This document shows positions 27,174 to 36,436 of a DNA stretch of 64,000 nucleotides, one piece after another. The notes under the pieces are model-generated. The model saw only the letters and a list, made by a program, of their open reading frames with translations, was not told the origin of the DNA and did no database searches. Made by a program: the position numbers and the translations under genes. The stretch is from Viridibacillus soli (GTDB lineage: Bacteria; Bacillota; Bacilli; Bacillales_A; Planococcaceae), in contig NZ_JAEOAH010000004.1 of the NCBI RefSeq assembly GCF_016612995.1, positions 186,001-250,000 of the forward strand, given 5' to 3'. Numbering within the stretch: position 1 is the first letter of the stretch; every line of letters begins with the position of its first letter.

Positions 27174-27710
27174 TTGAGCAAATTACAAGCTAATATAGAA
27201 GAGTTATACGATGAGTATTACCGCGATGTGTATCATTTCGCATTGTATTATACGAATAACAAGCAAGAAGCAGAAGACATCACACAGGAAACATTTATAA
27301 AGGTTATGAAAAATATACATAAATTAAAAGATCTAGAGAAGCAAAAGACATGGATTTTATCAATTGCTCGCAATACAGCGGTAGATATTCATAGAAAATA
27401 TAAGTTAAGGCAATTGATTCCTTCAATGATTGGTTCGAATTTAGTAGCTAGTGAAAATAATACAGAAAAGCAGCTACTATTGAAGGAGGAATGGGAAATC
27501 TTGCAGGAAGCATTGCTCGCTATAAAACCACATTACCGTAGCTTAATCATTTTAAAGGGGTTGAAGGAGTTTACGATTAAGGAAACGGCTGAAATATTAG
27601 ATTGTACAGAATTGAAAGTGCGAGTTGATTATCATAGGGCGATTGCTCAATTGAAGAAGAGGCTAGCAAAGGAAGGGGGGGGAGTTATATGCAAAATGAC
27701 AAATGGTTGA
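27174..27710 (+). CDS. ECF-type RNA polymerase sigma factor
   Basis: 178 residues. Region 2 is YDEYYRDVYHFALYYTNNKQ to EDITQETFIKVMKNI and WILSIARNTAVDIHRK; region 4 is HYRSLIILKGLKEFTIKETA with DCTELKVRVDYHRAIAQLKK. The start is TTG after GAGGTGATG. It overlaps the next gene by 22 bp, and that product is a membrane protein that should act as anti-sigma partner. Target promoters cannot be read here. Confidence 0.9.
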   Translation: MSKLQANIEELYDEYYRDVYHFALYYTNNKQEAEDITQETFIKVMKNIHKLKDLEKQKTWILSIARNTAVDIHRKYKLRQLIPSMIGSNLVASENNTEKQLLLKEEWEILQEALLAIKPHYRSLIILKGLKEFTIKETAEILDCTELKVRVDYHRAIAQLKKRLAKEGGGVICKMTNG

Positions 27711-28369
27711 AAAAACTAATGGAGCGCCCAGGTTTAGAACCTGATCAAAAATTTGTCCAATCATTACGCAAATTAAAAAATCTGAGAGGTGGGTCTGAAA
27801 TGCTCTATAAAAGATATGAAACGCGTCATATTTTCATGGTGCTAGCAATATGTACATTCTTAATTTCACCATTATTTGTACTGTTAGTGCCTCTAGCAGT
27901 AGTACATACCATTCATTATCAATACGGTGTCTTCCTTGTATATGCACCGTCCGTCAATTATTGGGTGATTGGAGTAGGCTGGTTTTTTGTCTTTTTAGCT
28001 TTCTTACTCTTATTTTTATTAGATGTGAAGAAATTATCTATCGTTTTATCTATTATTTGTATAATTGCAAGTGGAATTGTATCATTCGGTGGTTCAACAT
28101 CCTATATTAAAATGACTTCGGACGACATTTCATTTCGTGGTATTTTCGCAAAAGAGAATAATATATACGGTTGGGATGAAGTCAAGAAGCTCATTTATTA
28201 TGAAATGGAACCTGAAGATAAAGAAGCTTCCTATTATGAGTTCTATTTTAAAGATGGGCAAATGCTGACTATTAAAGAGAATGGGCATGTTGCTGAAGCA
28301 CAAAGAACGTTTTTTAGTCTTGTGCAGGATGAAGGTGTGGAAGTCCAATATGTCACGAAAGAAGAATAA
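27689..28369 (+). CDS. Membrane protein, likely anti-sigma partner
   Basis: 226 residues. A cytosolic N-terminal segment (DKWLKKLMERPGLEPDQKFV) is followed by about four membrane helices (45-75, 85-110, 115-130) and a C-terminal PH-like beta domain (MTSDDISFRGIFAKENNIYG). The N-terminal LEPDQKF stretch before the membrane part is common in sigma-factor-linked anti-sigma proteins. AAGGGGGGG lies before the ATG inside the sigma gene. Confidence 0.75.
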   Translation: MQNDKWLKKLMERPGLEPDQKFVQSLRKLKNLRGGSEMLYKRYETRHIFMVLAICTFLISPLFVLLVPLAVVHTIHYQYGVFLVYAPSVNYWVIGVGWFFVFLAFLLLFLLDVKKLSIVLSIICIIASGIVSFGGSTSYIKMTSDDISFRGIFAKENNIYGWDEVKKLIYYEMEPEDKEASYYEFYFKDGQMLTIKENGHVAEAQRTFFSLVQDEGVEVQYVTKEE

Positions 28370-28375
28370 GACAAA

Positions 28376-28418
28376 AAAACCAGCTCCGAGAATAAATTCT
28401 CGTTAGCTGGTTTTTTTT
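28376..28418. terminator. Bidirectional terminator, sigma operon / ctaB
   Basis: Stem AACCAGCT-GAGAA / TTCTC-AGCTGGTT followed by T8. Confidence 0.75.
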
Positions 28419-28425
28419 ATAAATC

Positions 28426-29370
28426 TTATAGTTTAAAAAAAATCCCGATTAGTGAGTAGATGATAATCGTTGAGAATAAGATCGTCATATGGTATAGCGA
28501 ATAAATGAACATAGATTTCGCCCATTTCTCTGGGTCTTCTTTTTTAGTCCCTGAGATGCTGAGCATAAGCCAGATAATATTAAGTAAAAGTGCTACTAGC
28601 ATTAGGCCGATACTTAATGTTCCAAGTAAAAGGCTAACACCAATTAATATGACTAAATAGACATTTGTTTGAATATATGTGCGTTTCATGCCTTTTACTA
28701 CGGGAAGCATTGGCACATTTGCTGCTTTATAGTCGTCATGCTTACGTATGGCAATCGCATAGAAGTGAGGCATTTGCCATATAACTGTTATGACAAATAG
28801 GCCGATAATTGCCGGATGCGAAATATCTGGTGTGATTGCTGCCCATCCAACCAGAGGGGGCATAGCGCCTGAAATACTGCCGATTTCTGTATTATAGATC
28901 GTTCTACGTTTACTCCACATTGTATATGGAACGACATAACCAAATAAACCTATGAAGCCCATAAGTGCAGCCATTGGTGTTGCATATGCTAGTGCACCTA
29001 AACCGATGAACATCATGGAAAATGCTAAAATGAGTGTTGTACTAGCTTTGATTTCCCCAGTTACAGTCGGTCTATTTTTAGTTCTTTGCATAACGGCGTC
29101 AATATCGCGGTCATATACATTATTAAATGCGCCTGCCGCTCCAATAACTAAAGTAGTACCAAAAAGAGCACAAATAATTTCCAGTGTCTTATCGAACGGG
29201 CTTATTTGATTTTTATATAAAGCTAATGTTAATCCTGCAATCATCGGGATTAAGTTGGATTTAATAATACCGGTTTTAACCGTTTGGGATAAAATTTTTG
29301 ATAGAGGCTGTTTCGGCATTGTTTGGGCCGAAGATTCTACACTCTGATCACCTTTTACATCACTTTGCAT
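28426..29370 (-). CDS. ctaB: Heme O synthase (protoheme IX farnesyltransferase)
   Basis: 314 residues from ATG 29370, which follows GGAAAGAGGAG; a longer frame to 29463 lacks a start signal. It is a UbiA-family prenyltransferase with eight or nine helices. Both Asp-rich motifs are present: NVYDRDIDAVMQRTKNRP and the second-loop KHDDYKAANVPMLP. It adds a farnesyl group to heme B for cytochrome a/o oxidases. The other cta genes are not in the window, so this is a stand-alone copy. Confidence 0.9.
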   Translation of the reverse strand: MQSDVKGDQSVESSAQTMPKQPLSKILSQTVKTGIIKSNLIPMIAGLTLALYKNQISPFDKTLEIICALFGTTLVIGAAGAFNNVYDRDIDAVMQRTKNRPTVTGEIKASTTLILAFSMMFIGLGALAYATPMAALMGFIGLFGYVVPYTMWSKRRTIYNTEIGSISGAMPPLVGWAAITPDISHPAIIGLFVITVIWQMPHFYAIAIRKHDDYKAANVPMLPVVKGMKRTYIQTNVYLVILIGVSLLLGTLSIGLMLVALLLNIIWLMLSISGTKKEDPEKWAKSMFIYSLYHMTILFSTIIIYSLIGIFFKL

Positions 29371-29737
29371 TTTACTCCTCTTTCCTATTAAGCATAAATA
29401 ATAATATTGTATTTTAAGTTCTAACTTATAGTATCTCTTATATTTTGCAAAAGTGCTAGTCAATCAGTATATAAAACCTTGGATAAAGTACTTTTGGACA
29501 GAAAATAGTAACAAATTCTTCACATCCATACATATGTTTAGTTGTTGAAGTTTTAGCTGAATATTGAGACGATATATATCGTAAATGTATCTTTTTAAGA
29601 AGGGGTTTTTAACCTTTTACAGTTGAGAATATATGCTCCTTTTAATTTGAAGGGAAAGGAATATGTTAAAACAATGTCGTTCTGAATCTCCTAGATACAT
29701 TACATTAAAATACATTGCATAGGGGAATGAACAAACC

Positions 29738-30649
29738 ATGAAAACAGAGAGAATGTTTTCAATACTGATCTATTTATTGAAGAAAAAGAAAGTATCTGCT
29801 GAAGAATTAGCCAATGAATTTGAAGTAAGTAAAAGAACGATTTATCGAGATATGGATGCATTATCATCAATCGGTATACCTATTATTTCTTACTTAGGAA
29901 AGAATGGAGGCTTTACTCTAATTGATAATTATCAATTAGATAAATTTACATTTAATGAAGAAGAAAAGAAGTTTCTATTAGAAGGTTTAACATTAAAAAA
30001 TGAATTATTTAATAACAATCAATTATCCATATTACAAAGAAAGATAGAGCTATTGAAGGAAAATAAAGAAGAATTTAATCCAACTATCACAGTGTTATCA
30101 TCTACATTACACCGAGAATCGATAGAAGAAGAAACAAAAGTGAAGATAAAAAATATACTTTCTATTATTGAAGACGGACATAAAATTTCTATTTCCTATG
30201 TGTCACAAACAGCGAATAGATCAAGTCGAATTATCCAACCATTAAAACTAAATTTTATGGATGGTAGCTGGTATTTAGAGGCTTATTGTGAAGGGAAAAT
30301 GGCTTTAAGATTATTTAAGTTAACTAGGATTAGAAATATGGAAGTAATACAGGAGACGACAAGAACAGCCTATACTGAGAGAAATGAGTACATAGCGAAT
30401 AGAGAAATGAAAATGGAGAAGATTACTTTAATGTTTTCAAAAAGTGAACTTGGGAAACTGTATGATTTTTTTACTGAGGATGAAATTTCGATACTTGAAG
30501 ACGGACATATTGAGGTAGCCTTTAACTATGATGTCAACAAAAATATACTGCCATTTATATTGATGTTTGGTAGGCATGTAAAGATTCTATCTCCACAATG
30601 GCTGAAAGATGAATATATGAATGAAATTAAATTTATTTATAAAAGCTGA
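29738..30649 (+). CDS. HTH-WYL transcriptional regulator (YafY/DeoR type)
   Basis: 303 residues: N-terminal DeoR-type HTH (KKKKVSAEELANEFEVSKRT then IYRDMDALSSIGIPI), a middle WYL domain (KISISYVSQTANRSSRIIQPLKL, GSWYLEAYCEG, LFKLTRIRN) and a C-terminal WCX extension. WYL domains bind nucleotides or small ligands. The next gene encodes a GyrI-like ligand-binding protein about 60 bp downstream, so the two are likely linked. Confidence 0.88.
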   Translation: MKTERMFSILIYLLKKKKVSAEELANEFEVSKRTIYRDMDALSSIGIPIISYLGKNGGFTLIDNYQLDKFTFNEEEKKFLLEGLTLKNELFNNNQLSILQRKIELLKENKEEFNPTITVLSSTLHRESIEEETKVKIKNILSIIEDGHKISISYVSQTANRSSRIIQPLKLNFMDGSWYLEAYCEGKMALRLFKLTRIRNMEVIQETTRTAYTERNEYIANREMKMEKITLMFSKSELGKLYDFFTEDEISILEDGHIEVAFNYDVNKNILPFILMFGRHVKILSPQWLKDEYMNEIKFIYKS

Positions 30650-30710
30650 CAGACAGTTGTCAACATATGAATGCTATGCTTTCTGTATTAACTAATAGGA
30701 GGAAATTTAT

Positions 30711-31097
30711 ATGAAAACAGAAGTTACTGAAAAAACCATTTATGGAAAATGTGTAAGAACGAATAATCAAAATACAGATGTCATACTTAGTCTGTGGGAA
30801 GACTTTCTTCGTTTAAATTTAAAAGGTGATATATATGGTGTATATACTAATTATTCAAGTGATTTTACAGGTGATTATGATTTCCATATTGGTACAGAAG
30901 AGAAATTTAATGATGTAAGTAATATCATAATCCCATCAGGTAACTACCATGTAGTAGACGTAGATAATACGGATCCAAAGGGTGTTTTTAACGCTTGGGT
31001 AGATATTTGGAACAGTGATATAAAAAGAGCATATAAAACTGATTTTGAATATTATTCGAAGGATGGTAGCATCAAGATCTTTTTGTCGGTTGAATAA
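30711..31097 (+). CDS. GyrI-like / AraC effector-binding domain protein
   Basis: 128 residues forming a single effector-binding fold (SHS2 type): ALSLWEDFLRLNLKG-like helix, YGVYTNYSSDFTGDYDFHIG and IPSGNYHVVDVD. Stand-alone members bind cationic small molecules or gyrase. AGGAGGAAATTTAT precedes the ATG. Downstream of a WYL regulator; ligand unknown. Confidence 0.78.
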   Translation: MKTEVTEKTIYGKCVRTNNQNTDVILSLWEDFLRLNLKGDIYGVYTNYSSDFTGDYDFHIGTEEKFNDVSNIIIPSGNYHVVDVDNTDPKGVFNAWVDIWNSDIKRAYKTDFEYYSKDGSIKIFLSVE

Positions 31098-31138
31098 TGA
31101 ATAGTGACCTTTATATTTAAAATGGAGTATTTGAACAA

Positions 31139-31714
31139 ATGAATCAGAAAAATAGTAACTTTTCAGATGCTGACACCAGAGGTCAAAATCTTTGGACTTC
31201 CTCTGCCACAATTCATAGTGACCTTCTTGCAACAAGGGATCTTGTCTATAGTCCATGTAGATTCGAATGCTCTCAACCAAAAATAGAAGCACAAAATGCT
31301 GAATATGGGGCATATGTATTTCAGTTGAATGCTCTATCCATTCGATTTCGTGTTGCTAAAATTACTCCTACAAAGATAGGGCAATTTGTGACTTTGTGGG
31401 ACAGAATTGGGGCTGGACCGATCCAACCATACGACATATCAGATCCAGTAGATTTGTTTGTTATTAGTACCCGCAAAGGAAATAATTTTGGCCAGTTTGT
31501 ATTTCCAAAAGCGGTTCTATGTAATATGGATATAGTATCCAATAGAGGGGAAGGTGGTAAACGGGCAATGCGCGTTTACCCACCTTGGGATAAACCTACA
31601 AGCCGTCTAGCCCAAAAAACGCAGAAATGGCAACAAGCATATTTCTTGGAAATACCCAGAAATAGTGCAATAGACAGTGTGCGTACTCAAATGCTCTACG
31701 GTCAAAATGTTTAG
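31139..31714 (+). CDS. MepB family protein
   Basis: 191 residues with the MepB pattern: ARDLVYSPCRFECSQP-like start, YGAYVFQLNALSIRFRVAKI, TPTKIGQFVTLWDR, FGQFVFPKAVLCNMDIVS and GKRAMRVYPPWDKP. In S. aureus mepB is the third gene of the mepRAB locus; its function is not established. Here there is no MepA or MepR, so it stands alone after the GyrI-like gene. Weak TGGAGT site. Confidence 0.85.
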   Translation: MNQKNSNFSDADTRGQNLWTSSATIHSDLLATRDLVYSPCRFECSQPKIEAQNAEYGAYVFQLNALSIRFRVAKITPTKIGQFVTLWDRIGAGPIQPYDISDPVDLFVISTRKGNNFGQFVFPKAVLCNMDIVSNRGEGGKRAMRVYPPWDKPTSRLAQKTQKWQQAYFLEIPRNSAIDSVRTQMLYGQNV

Positions 31715-31874
31715 TATAAAGTAGTAACTCACAAAAGATTGATGGTCTAACATTTAGAACAATTTCATCATATTGGGTATTATGTTTTCACTTTATAAAT
31801 TATTCTGAAATAAAATGTTGACAAAATTAAAACGAGTCCGTATAGTATTGGATATTCATTAAAAATTTTCAGAT

Positions 31875-32153
31875 ATAATTTTCGAAACGCAAAGATTAGG
31901 AGTAGTAAAAGCTTATTATTTGGTCAAGAGAGCTGCGGGTTGGTGCAACGCAGTCAAATAATACTTTGAACTTGCCTAGGAGTGGTAAAGTGAAAACAAT
32001 AGACAGACTATTCTTTTTATTTTAACGATTAACCATCGTTACAAGGTTTTTAAGTAGGGTTCATTAAGAACCAATAAGAGTGGTACCGCGGTATGTTTAA
32101 GGCATATCGTCTCTTCTTTCATTTGATTATGAAGGAAAAGACGATATGCTTTT
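31875..32153 (+). promoter_or_regulatory. T-box riboswitch, leucine specifier (CUU) inferred
   Basis: Conserved T-box parts appear in order: AGTA motif (AGGAGTAGTAA), the GTTGGTG distal-loop region, a specifier loop GAA-CTT-GCCTAGGAG, the T-box AGTGGTACCGCGG at about 32079-32092, and a terminator (GCATATCGTCT / AGACGATATGC, then T6). The layout GAA-NNN-RCC..GGAG puts CTT, a leucine codon, in the specifier. Uncharged tRNA(Leu) would stabilise the antiterminator and turn on the permease. Confidence 0.88.
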
Positions 32154-32174
32154 TTGATTTTAGGAGGTAATGAA

Positions 32175-33530
32175 ATGGAGAAAGACAGACAGCATTTACA
32201 AAGAACAATGACTTCACGACATATTACGATGATGGCTTTAGGTGGTGCTATTGGAGCAGGATTATTTAAAGGAAGCAGTTCGGCTATCGATATGGCAGGT
32301 CCATCAGTACTTCTTGCGTACTTAATTGGTGGTATTATTCTATTATTCGTTATGCAAGGTCTAGCTGAAATGGCAGTCCGCAATAGCGATGCAAGAACAT
32401 TTAGAGATTTAGTCCAATCGATTTTAGGGAAATACCCCGCTTATTTTTTAGATTGGATCTATTGGAAAATGTGGGTTTTAAATATTACAGCTGAATCCGT
32501 CGTTGCGGCAATTTTCATTCAATACTGGTTACCAGATTATCCAATTTGGATACTTGCTTTATCGGTTTCGGTGTTAGTTACAGCCATTAACTTGCTATCT
32601 GTAAAAGTGTTTGCTGAAACGGAGTACTGGCTTGCATTAATTAAAATTACCGTTATTGTGGTATTTATCATAGCTGGATTCGTGTTATTACTCGTAACTT
32701 TTGGAAATCATACAGCAGTTGGTTTTTCTAACTTAACTGACCACGGCGGTTTCTTTCCGAATGGATCAGCAGGATTAATTACTGCGATGCTTGTTGTCAT
32801 CTATTCTTATGGGGGTACAGAAATTATTGGTGTCACTTTAGCTGAAACGAAAAATCCCGAAAAAGTGGTTCCAAAAGCCGTTCGCAGTACACTAGTACGA
32901 ATCATCTCTTTCTATCTAGTGCCATTTTTCATTATCGTTAGTTTAATTCCTTGGAATGAAGTAAACGGGGTACCAGAAAGTCCGTTTGTGATGGTATTTA
33001 AAATGATTGGAATCCCAGGTGCTGACCATATTATGAACGCAGTGGTTTTACTCGCGATCATTTCATCGATGAACTCTGGATTATATGGCTCATCACGTGT
33101 TCTATATACACAAGCTATGGATGGCCGTATTCCCAAAATCTTTTCGCATTTATCGAAAAAGAAAGTTCCAGTGTATGCCATATTAATGTGTACTTCTGCT
33201 TTATATATGGGTGTGTTAATTTCTTTATTTGCCGGAAGTAAGACTTTTGATTTTCTAATGGGTTCACTAGGGTATACGGTATTATTTATCTGGTTAATCA
33301 TTGCGATTGCTCATCTAAAATCTCGTAAAAAACAACCCGAAAAAACAAGTGCCTATGCAGTTAAATGGTTCCCTTATACAACTTGGTTTGCTATTATCGC
33401 TTTATGTGCAATCCTAATTGGTATTATCTTTACAACATCTATTATTGTAACAAGTATTACACTAGCTATCTATATTTTTATTACTTTGACTTATGTATAC
33501 AAGGAACGTTTTCATAAGAAGGCGGCTTAA
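32175..33530 (+). CDS. Amino acid permease (APC superfamily), T-box controlled
   Basis: 451 residues from ATG 32175, which follows AGGAGG. About twelve membrane helices with the AAT-type start RHITMMALGGAIGAGLFKGS and the YSYGGTEIIGVTLAETKNP consensus. APC carriers import amino acids by proton symport. The T-box with a leucine codon suggests leucine or branched-chain uptake, as for the T-box permease yvbW of B. subtilis. A terminator follows. Confidence 0.88.
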   Translation: MEKDRQHLQRTMTSRHITMMALGGAIGAGLFKGSSSAIDMAGPSVLLAYLIGGIILLFVMQGLAEMAVRNSDARTFRDLVQSILGKYPAYFLDWIYWKMWVLNITAESVVAAIFIQYWLPDYPIWILALSVSVLVTAINLLSVKVFAETEYWLALIKITVIVVFIIAGFVLLLVTFGNHTAVGFSNLTDHGGFFPNGSAGLITAMLVVIYSYGGTEIIGVTLAETKNPEKVVPKAVRSTLVRIISFYLVPFFIIVSLIPWNEVNGVPESPFVMVFKMIGIPGADHIMNAVVLLAIISSMNSGLYGSSRVLYTQAMDGRIPKIFSHLSKKKVPVYAILMCTSALYMGVLISLFAGSKTFDFLMGSLGYTVLFIWLIIAIAHLKSRKKQPEKTSAYAVKWFPYTTWFAIIALCAILIGIIFTTSIIVTSITLAIYIFITLTYVYKERFHKKAA

Positions 33531-33544
33531 TACTAAATGATTGC

Positions 33545-33585
33545 TAAAAAACGCTTGGAGAAAGGTTGATCCAAGCGTTTTTCTC
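33545..33585 (+). terminator. Terminator of the permease gene
   Basis: Stem AAACGCTTGGA / TCCAAGCGTTT followed by TTCTC. Confidence 0.75.
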
Positions 33586-33629
33586 GGTTTTGTACATGTT
33601 TCTCTTTTAAAGAATTTTCATATTTGTGA

Positions 33630-33895
33630 AGGCGTGTTGATTAACCAATTTAAACCATTACCATTAAAGTGGTAGGTTGATTTCCGCTACGTGATGATCG
33701 GTTTCCGCGGGCAAGCACCGAGCCGCTTCCTTCACTACGCTCCGTGCAGGGTCTCGGTTCACTTGCATTTCCCGCAGGAGTCGAGCATCCTCAGCTACAA
33801 TCAATAAAAAATGTAATAACATACGTTAATATTGAACATAAAAAAACCATTTTAACGGTAAATAACAACCTAATATTCCCCTAATCAACACACCT
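33630..33895. repeat. 266-bp inverted-repeat-bounded element, copy 1
   Basis: Ends are AGGCGTGTTGATTA and TAATCAACACACCT, a 14-bp imperfect terminal inverted repeat. The core is much richer in GC than its surroundings and can fold on itself (CCGCGGGCAAGC-ACCGAG with CTCGGT..CTTGC..CCCGC). It has no gene. Copy 2 at 33971 has exactly the same length and direction. Confidence 0.8.
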
Positions 33896-33909
33896 GTTCG
33901 TGAACAATA

Positions 33910-33958
33910 AAAGCCAGCTACTCAATCTAGATTCTTATTGAGTCACTGGCTTTTTATA
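33910..33958. terminator. Hairpin between the twin elements
   Basis: Stem AAGCCAG-ACTCAAT / ATTGAGT-ACTGGCTT followed by TTTATAAT. It probably belongs to the esterase transcript or an older gene. Confidence 0.55.
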
Positions 33959-33970
33959 ATCTATTTTAAC

Positions 33971-34236
33971 AGGTGTATTGATTAACTAATTTTAACCATT
34001 ACCATTAAAGTGGTAGGTTGATTTCCGCTACGTGATGATCGGTTTCCGCGGGTAAGCACCGAGCCGCTTCCTTCGCTACGCTCCGTGCAGGGTCTCGGTT
34101 CGCTTGCATTTCCCGCAGGAGTCGAGCACCCGCCGCTACAATCAACTAAAAAATGTAGTAACATACGTTAGTATTCAACTTAAAAAAGCCATATTAACGG
34201 TAAATAACAACGTAATATTTCTCTAATCAACACACC
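33971..34236. repeat. 266-bp inverted-repeat-bounded element, copy 2
   Basis: Ends AGGTGTATTGATTA and TAATCAACACACCT. Sequence nearly identical to copy 1, same direction, separated from it by 75 bp. An open frame inside it on the minus strand is a by-product of its GC-rich core. Confidence 0.8.
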
Positions 34237-34243
34237 TACTATA

Positions 34244-35167
34244 TTAACTTTTAATGAAATCTGCAATCAGTTGAACTGTCTTTTTCGTATCTTCTTCAAA
34301 AAATTCCATTTTACTAAAATAACTATGGATGAGGCCTGGCATAACAGTATGCTGAGTAGGAACACCGGCTTCCTGCAATCGTTTAGCATAAGCAACCCCT
34401 TCATCAAAAAGGACGTCATATTCGGCAGCAATAATAAGTGCTTTTGGTAAATACCTTAAATTATTTTGCAGAAGAGGGGAGACGGTATTCTTTTCATACT
34501 CTGCTAAATCATTAACATAATGCTCTCCAAACCAAATCATTCCGTCACGATCCAATCCAAGATCGTATGCATAATTTTCGTAAGATGTAGTAGTCATATC
34601 CATATTAGTAACGGGGTAAATTAATACTTGAGCAGTTATATCGGGGCCATTTTGAGCCTTCGCAATATGCGTGACAACCGTTGCTAGATTTCCACCCGCG
34701 CTATCACCTGCAACACTAATATTATTCGGATCTCCGTTTAATTCTGTAGCATATTCATATGCCCAAAGTAGTGCATCAAAGGCGTCATGTAAAGGAGTAG
34801 GGAATTTATATTCTGGTGCTAAGCGGTAGTCGACCGAAACTACGACTGCATTTGCTTGTGCCGCAAGTAAGTGACAGCCTGCATCTGCAGATTCTAAGTT
34901 ACCAAATACCCAGCCACCACCGTGATAATAAATGATAATTGGGAACGGGCCTTGCCCATTTGGAATGTAGATGCGAACATCAATTTCGTTACCATCTCGG
35001 ACAGGGATTTTACGATCTATTTTTTGTTTTAATAGCGGTAAGTCAATTTTAGGCTGAGGGCAAAGTGCTCGTGCAGCTCTAACTTCCGCTGGTTGTAAAT
35101 GATAATATTTTGGCGATTTATTAGTGTTGGCGATATATTCTTTAGATGCATTCGTTAAGTTATTCAT
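34244..35167 (-). CDS. Alpha/beta hydrolase, hormone-sensitive-lipase (family IV) esterase
   Basis: 307 residues from ATG 35167 (AAAGGTGG upstream; a GTG at 35176 overlaps that site). Family IV hallmarks are the oxyanion motif YYHGGGWVFG, nucleophile elbow GDSAGG, acid in AEYDVLFDEG and catalytic His in GLIHSYFSK. It should hydrolyse short-chain acyl esters in the cytosol. Its 3' end lies 8 bp from repeat element copy 2. Confidence 0.88.
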   Translation of the reverse strand: MNNLTNASKEYIANTNKSPKYYHLQPAEVRAARALCPQPKIDLPLLKQKIDRKIPVRDGNEIDVRIYIPNGQGPFPIIIYYHGGGWVFGNLESADAGCHLLAAQANAVVVSVDYRLAPEYKFPTPLHDAFDALLWAYEYATELNGDPNNISVAGDSAGGNLATVVTHIAKAQNGPDITAQVLIYPVTNMDMTTTSYENYAYDLGLDRDGMIWFGEHYVNDLAEYEKNTVSPLLQNNLRYLPKALIIAAEYDVLFDEGVAYAKRLQEAGVPTQHTVMPGLIHSYFSKMEFFEEDTKKTVQLIADFIKS

Positions 35168-35307
35168 CAAATCCACCTTTCAAATTCGAAGTAATAGTAT
35201 CTTCATTATACACTATTCCTATAAGAAAGGTAGGTATTTGATTCCGAATGATAAAAAACAGACAGAACATAACGCAAAGTAGCGAAAAGTTCTGTCTAGG
35301 TAGTGAA

Positions 35308-36105
35308 TTATGATAATGTACCATTTTGTGCGATTACAGCTGATACTGCATCATAGATCGTACTGGCAAAATGGTCATTTTGTAGGGAAGTGACGCCTTG
35401 AATTGTTGTACCTCCAGGTGAACAAACTTGATCAACAAGTTCCCAAGGATGCTCATTAGATTCTAAAATCATTTTGGCACTGCTAAGGACAGAGCTCGCA
35501 GCGATCTCTAAAGCCATTTTCTTATCAATACCCTCGCGCACAGCGGCTCTTGCTAATGAATCGATATATAAATAGGTAAAAGCAGGGGAAGCTCCGCCGA
35601 TAGCTGAAAATATCGTGAAGAGATTTTCTGGTAGCTCTATAATCGAACCGATTGTTTCAAAAAGTGTAGCAACTATTGTTTTGTGCTGCTCTTTTACAGT
35701 TGGAGAAATAGAGAAGCAAGTTGTGGAAGCGGCAACAATGGCGTTAATATTTGGCATCACACGGATAATTGGTGTGTCTGATTGTAAATTTTGCTGTAAA
35801 TAGTCTATCGATTTTCCAACCGCGACTGAAATAATGAGATGCTTTTCGTGTATATATATTTTCACCTCAAGTAAAACCTCAGCTAACATTTGTGGTTGCA
35901 CTGCTAGAATGATGACATCTGTATTTTTCATGATCTCTTACACAGATTGACAAGTGATAATGCTGTAATTATCCGCAAGACTTTTCGTTTTCTCAATCGT
36001 CCGGGTATAACAGTAAATCTCCGTAGATGTAAATTATTCACTATTATACATGCCTTTTGTAATGGCGGAGGCCATACTACGAAGGCCGGTAAATCCATAC
36101 TTCAT
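35308..36105 (-). pseudogene. Pyrroline-5-carboxylate reductase (ProC) with two nonsense codons
   Basis: From ATG 36105 the frame starts MKYGFTGLRSMASAITKGMY (NADPH-binding GxGxMA region, now GLRSMA) but meets TAA at 36034 and TAA at 35938. From 35931 it is open as 207 residues with VIILAVQPQMLAEVL, PIIRVMPNINAIVAASTTCF, the SAIGGASPAFTYLYIDSLA signature and a C-terminal LVDQVCSPGGTTIQGV. The total of 265 codons is normal for ProC. Proline synthesis must rely on another copy. Confidence 0.8.
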
Positions 36106-36292
36106 TGAATAACACTCCTAACATATTTTTAAAGTATAATATAGAAGTGCTATTGTTAGAGTTTTTGACTTGCAGAACTATTGTGGATAAAAAGTGAATA
36201 TAAGATAATAATGGAATGCAGTTCCTCTATAAAAGGTAATATAAGGAGGTATATAGAAATAAATACAGAGAAGCTTTAAAAGGAGGGTATCG

Positions 36293-36436
36293 ATGAAAAT
36301 GCTTTTTGCTGTTTTAATTATTTCAGGAATTTTTGCAATATATGATGCAATAAGAAGAGTTAATAATAATATTCTTGAACAGACGGAAGAAATTAAAAAA
36401 CTGCATGATAATCTAAGAGAGTATATGAAAAAGTAA
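36293..36436 (+). CDS. Small membrane-anchored coiled-coil protein (47 aa)
   Basis: ATG 36293 follows AAAAGGAGGG at 5-nt spacing. The product starts MKMLFAVLIISGIFAIYDAI, a single membrane helix, then a charged helix NNNILEQTEEIKKLHDNLRE ending KK. It resembles other tiny YrzO-like Bacillus proteins in shape only. Monocistronic. The strong site and clean structure support a real gene. Confidence 0.65.
   Translation: MKMLFAVLIISGIFAIYDAIRRVNNNILEQTEEIKKLHDNLREYMKK

Noticed and set aside
27174-28369. A classical zinc-binding anti-sigma factor
   Set aside because: The downstream membrane protein has no HxxxCxxC motif, so only a general anti-sigma role is suggested.
33982-34164. 60-aa minus-strand frame
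   Set aside because: Lies wholly within the GC-rich repeat element; the same frame is not preserved as protein in copy 1.
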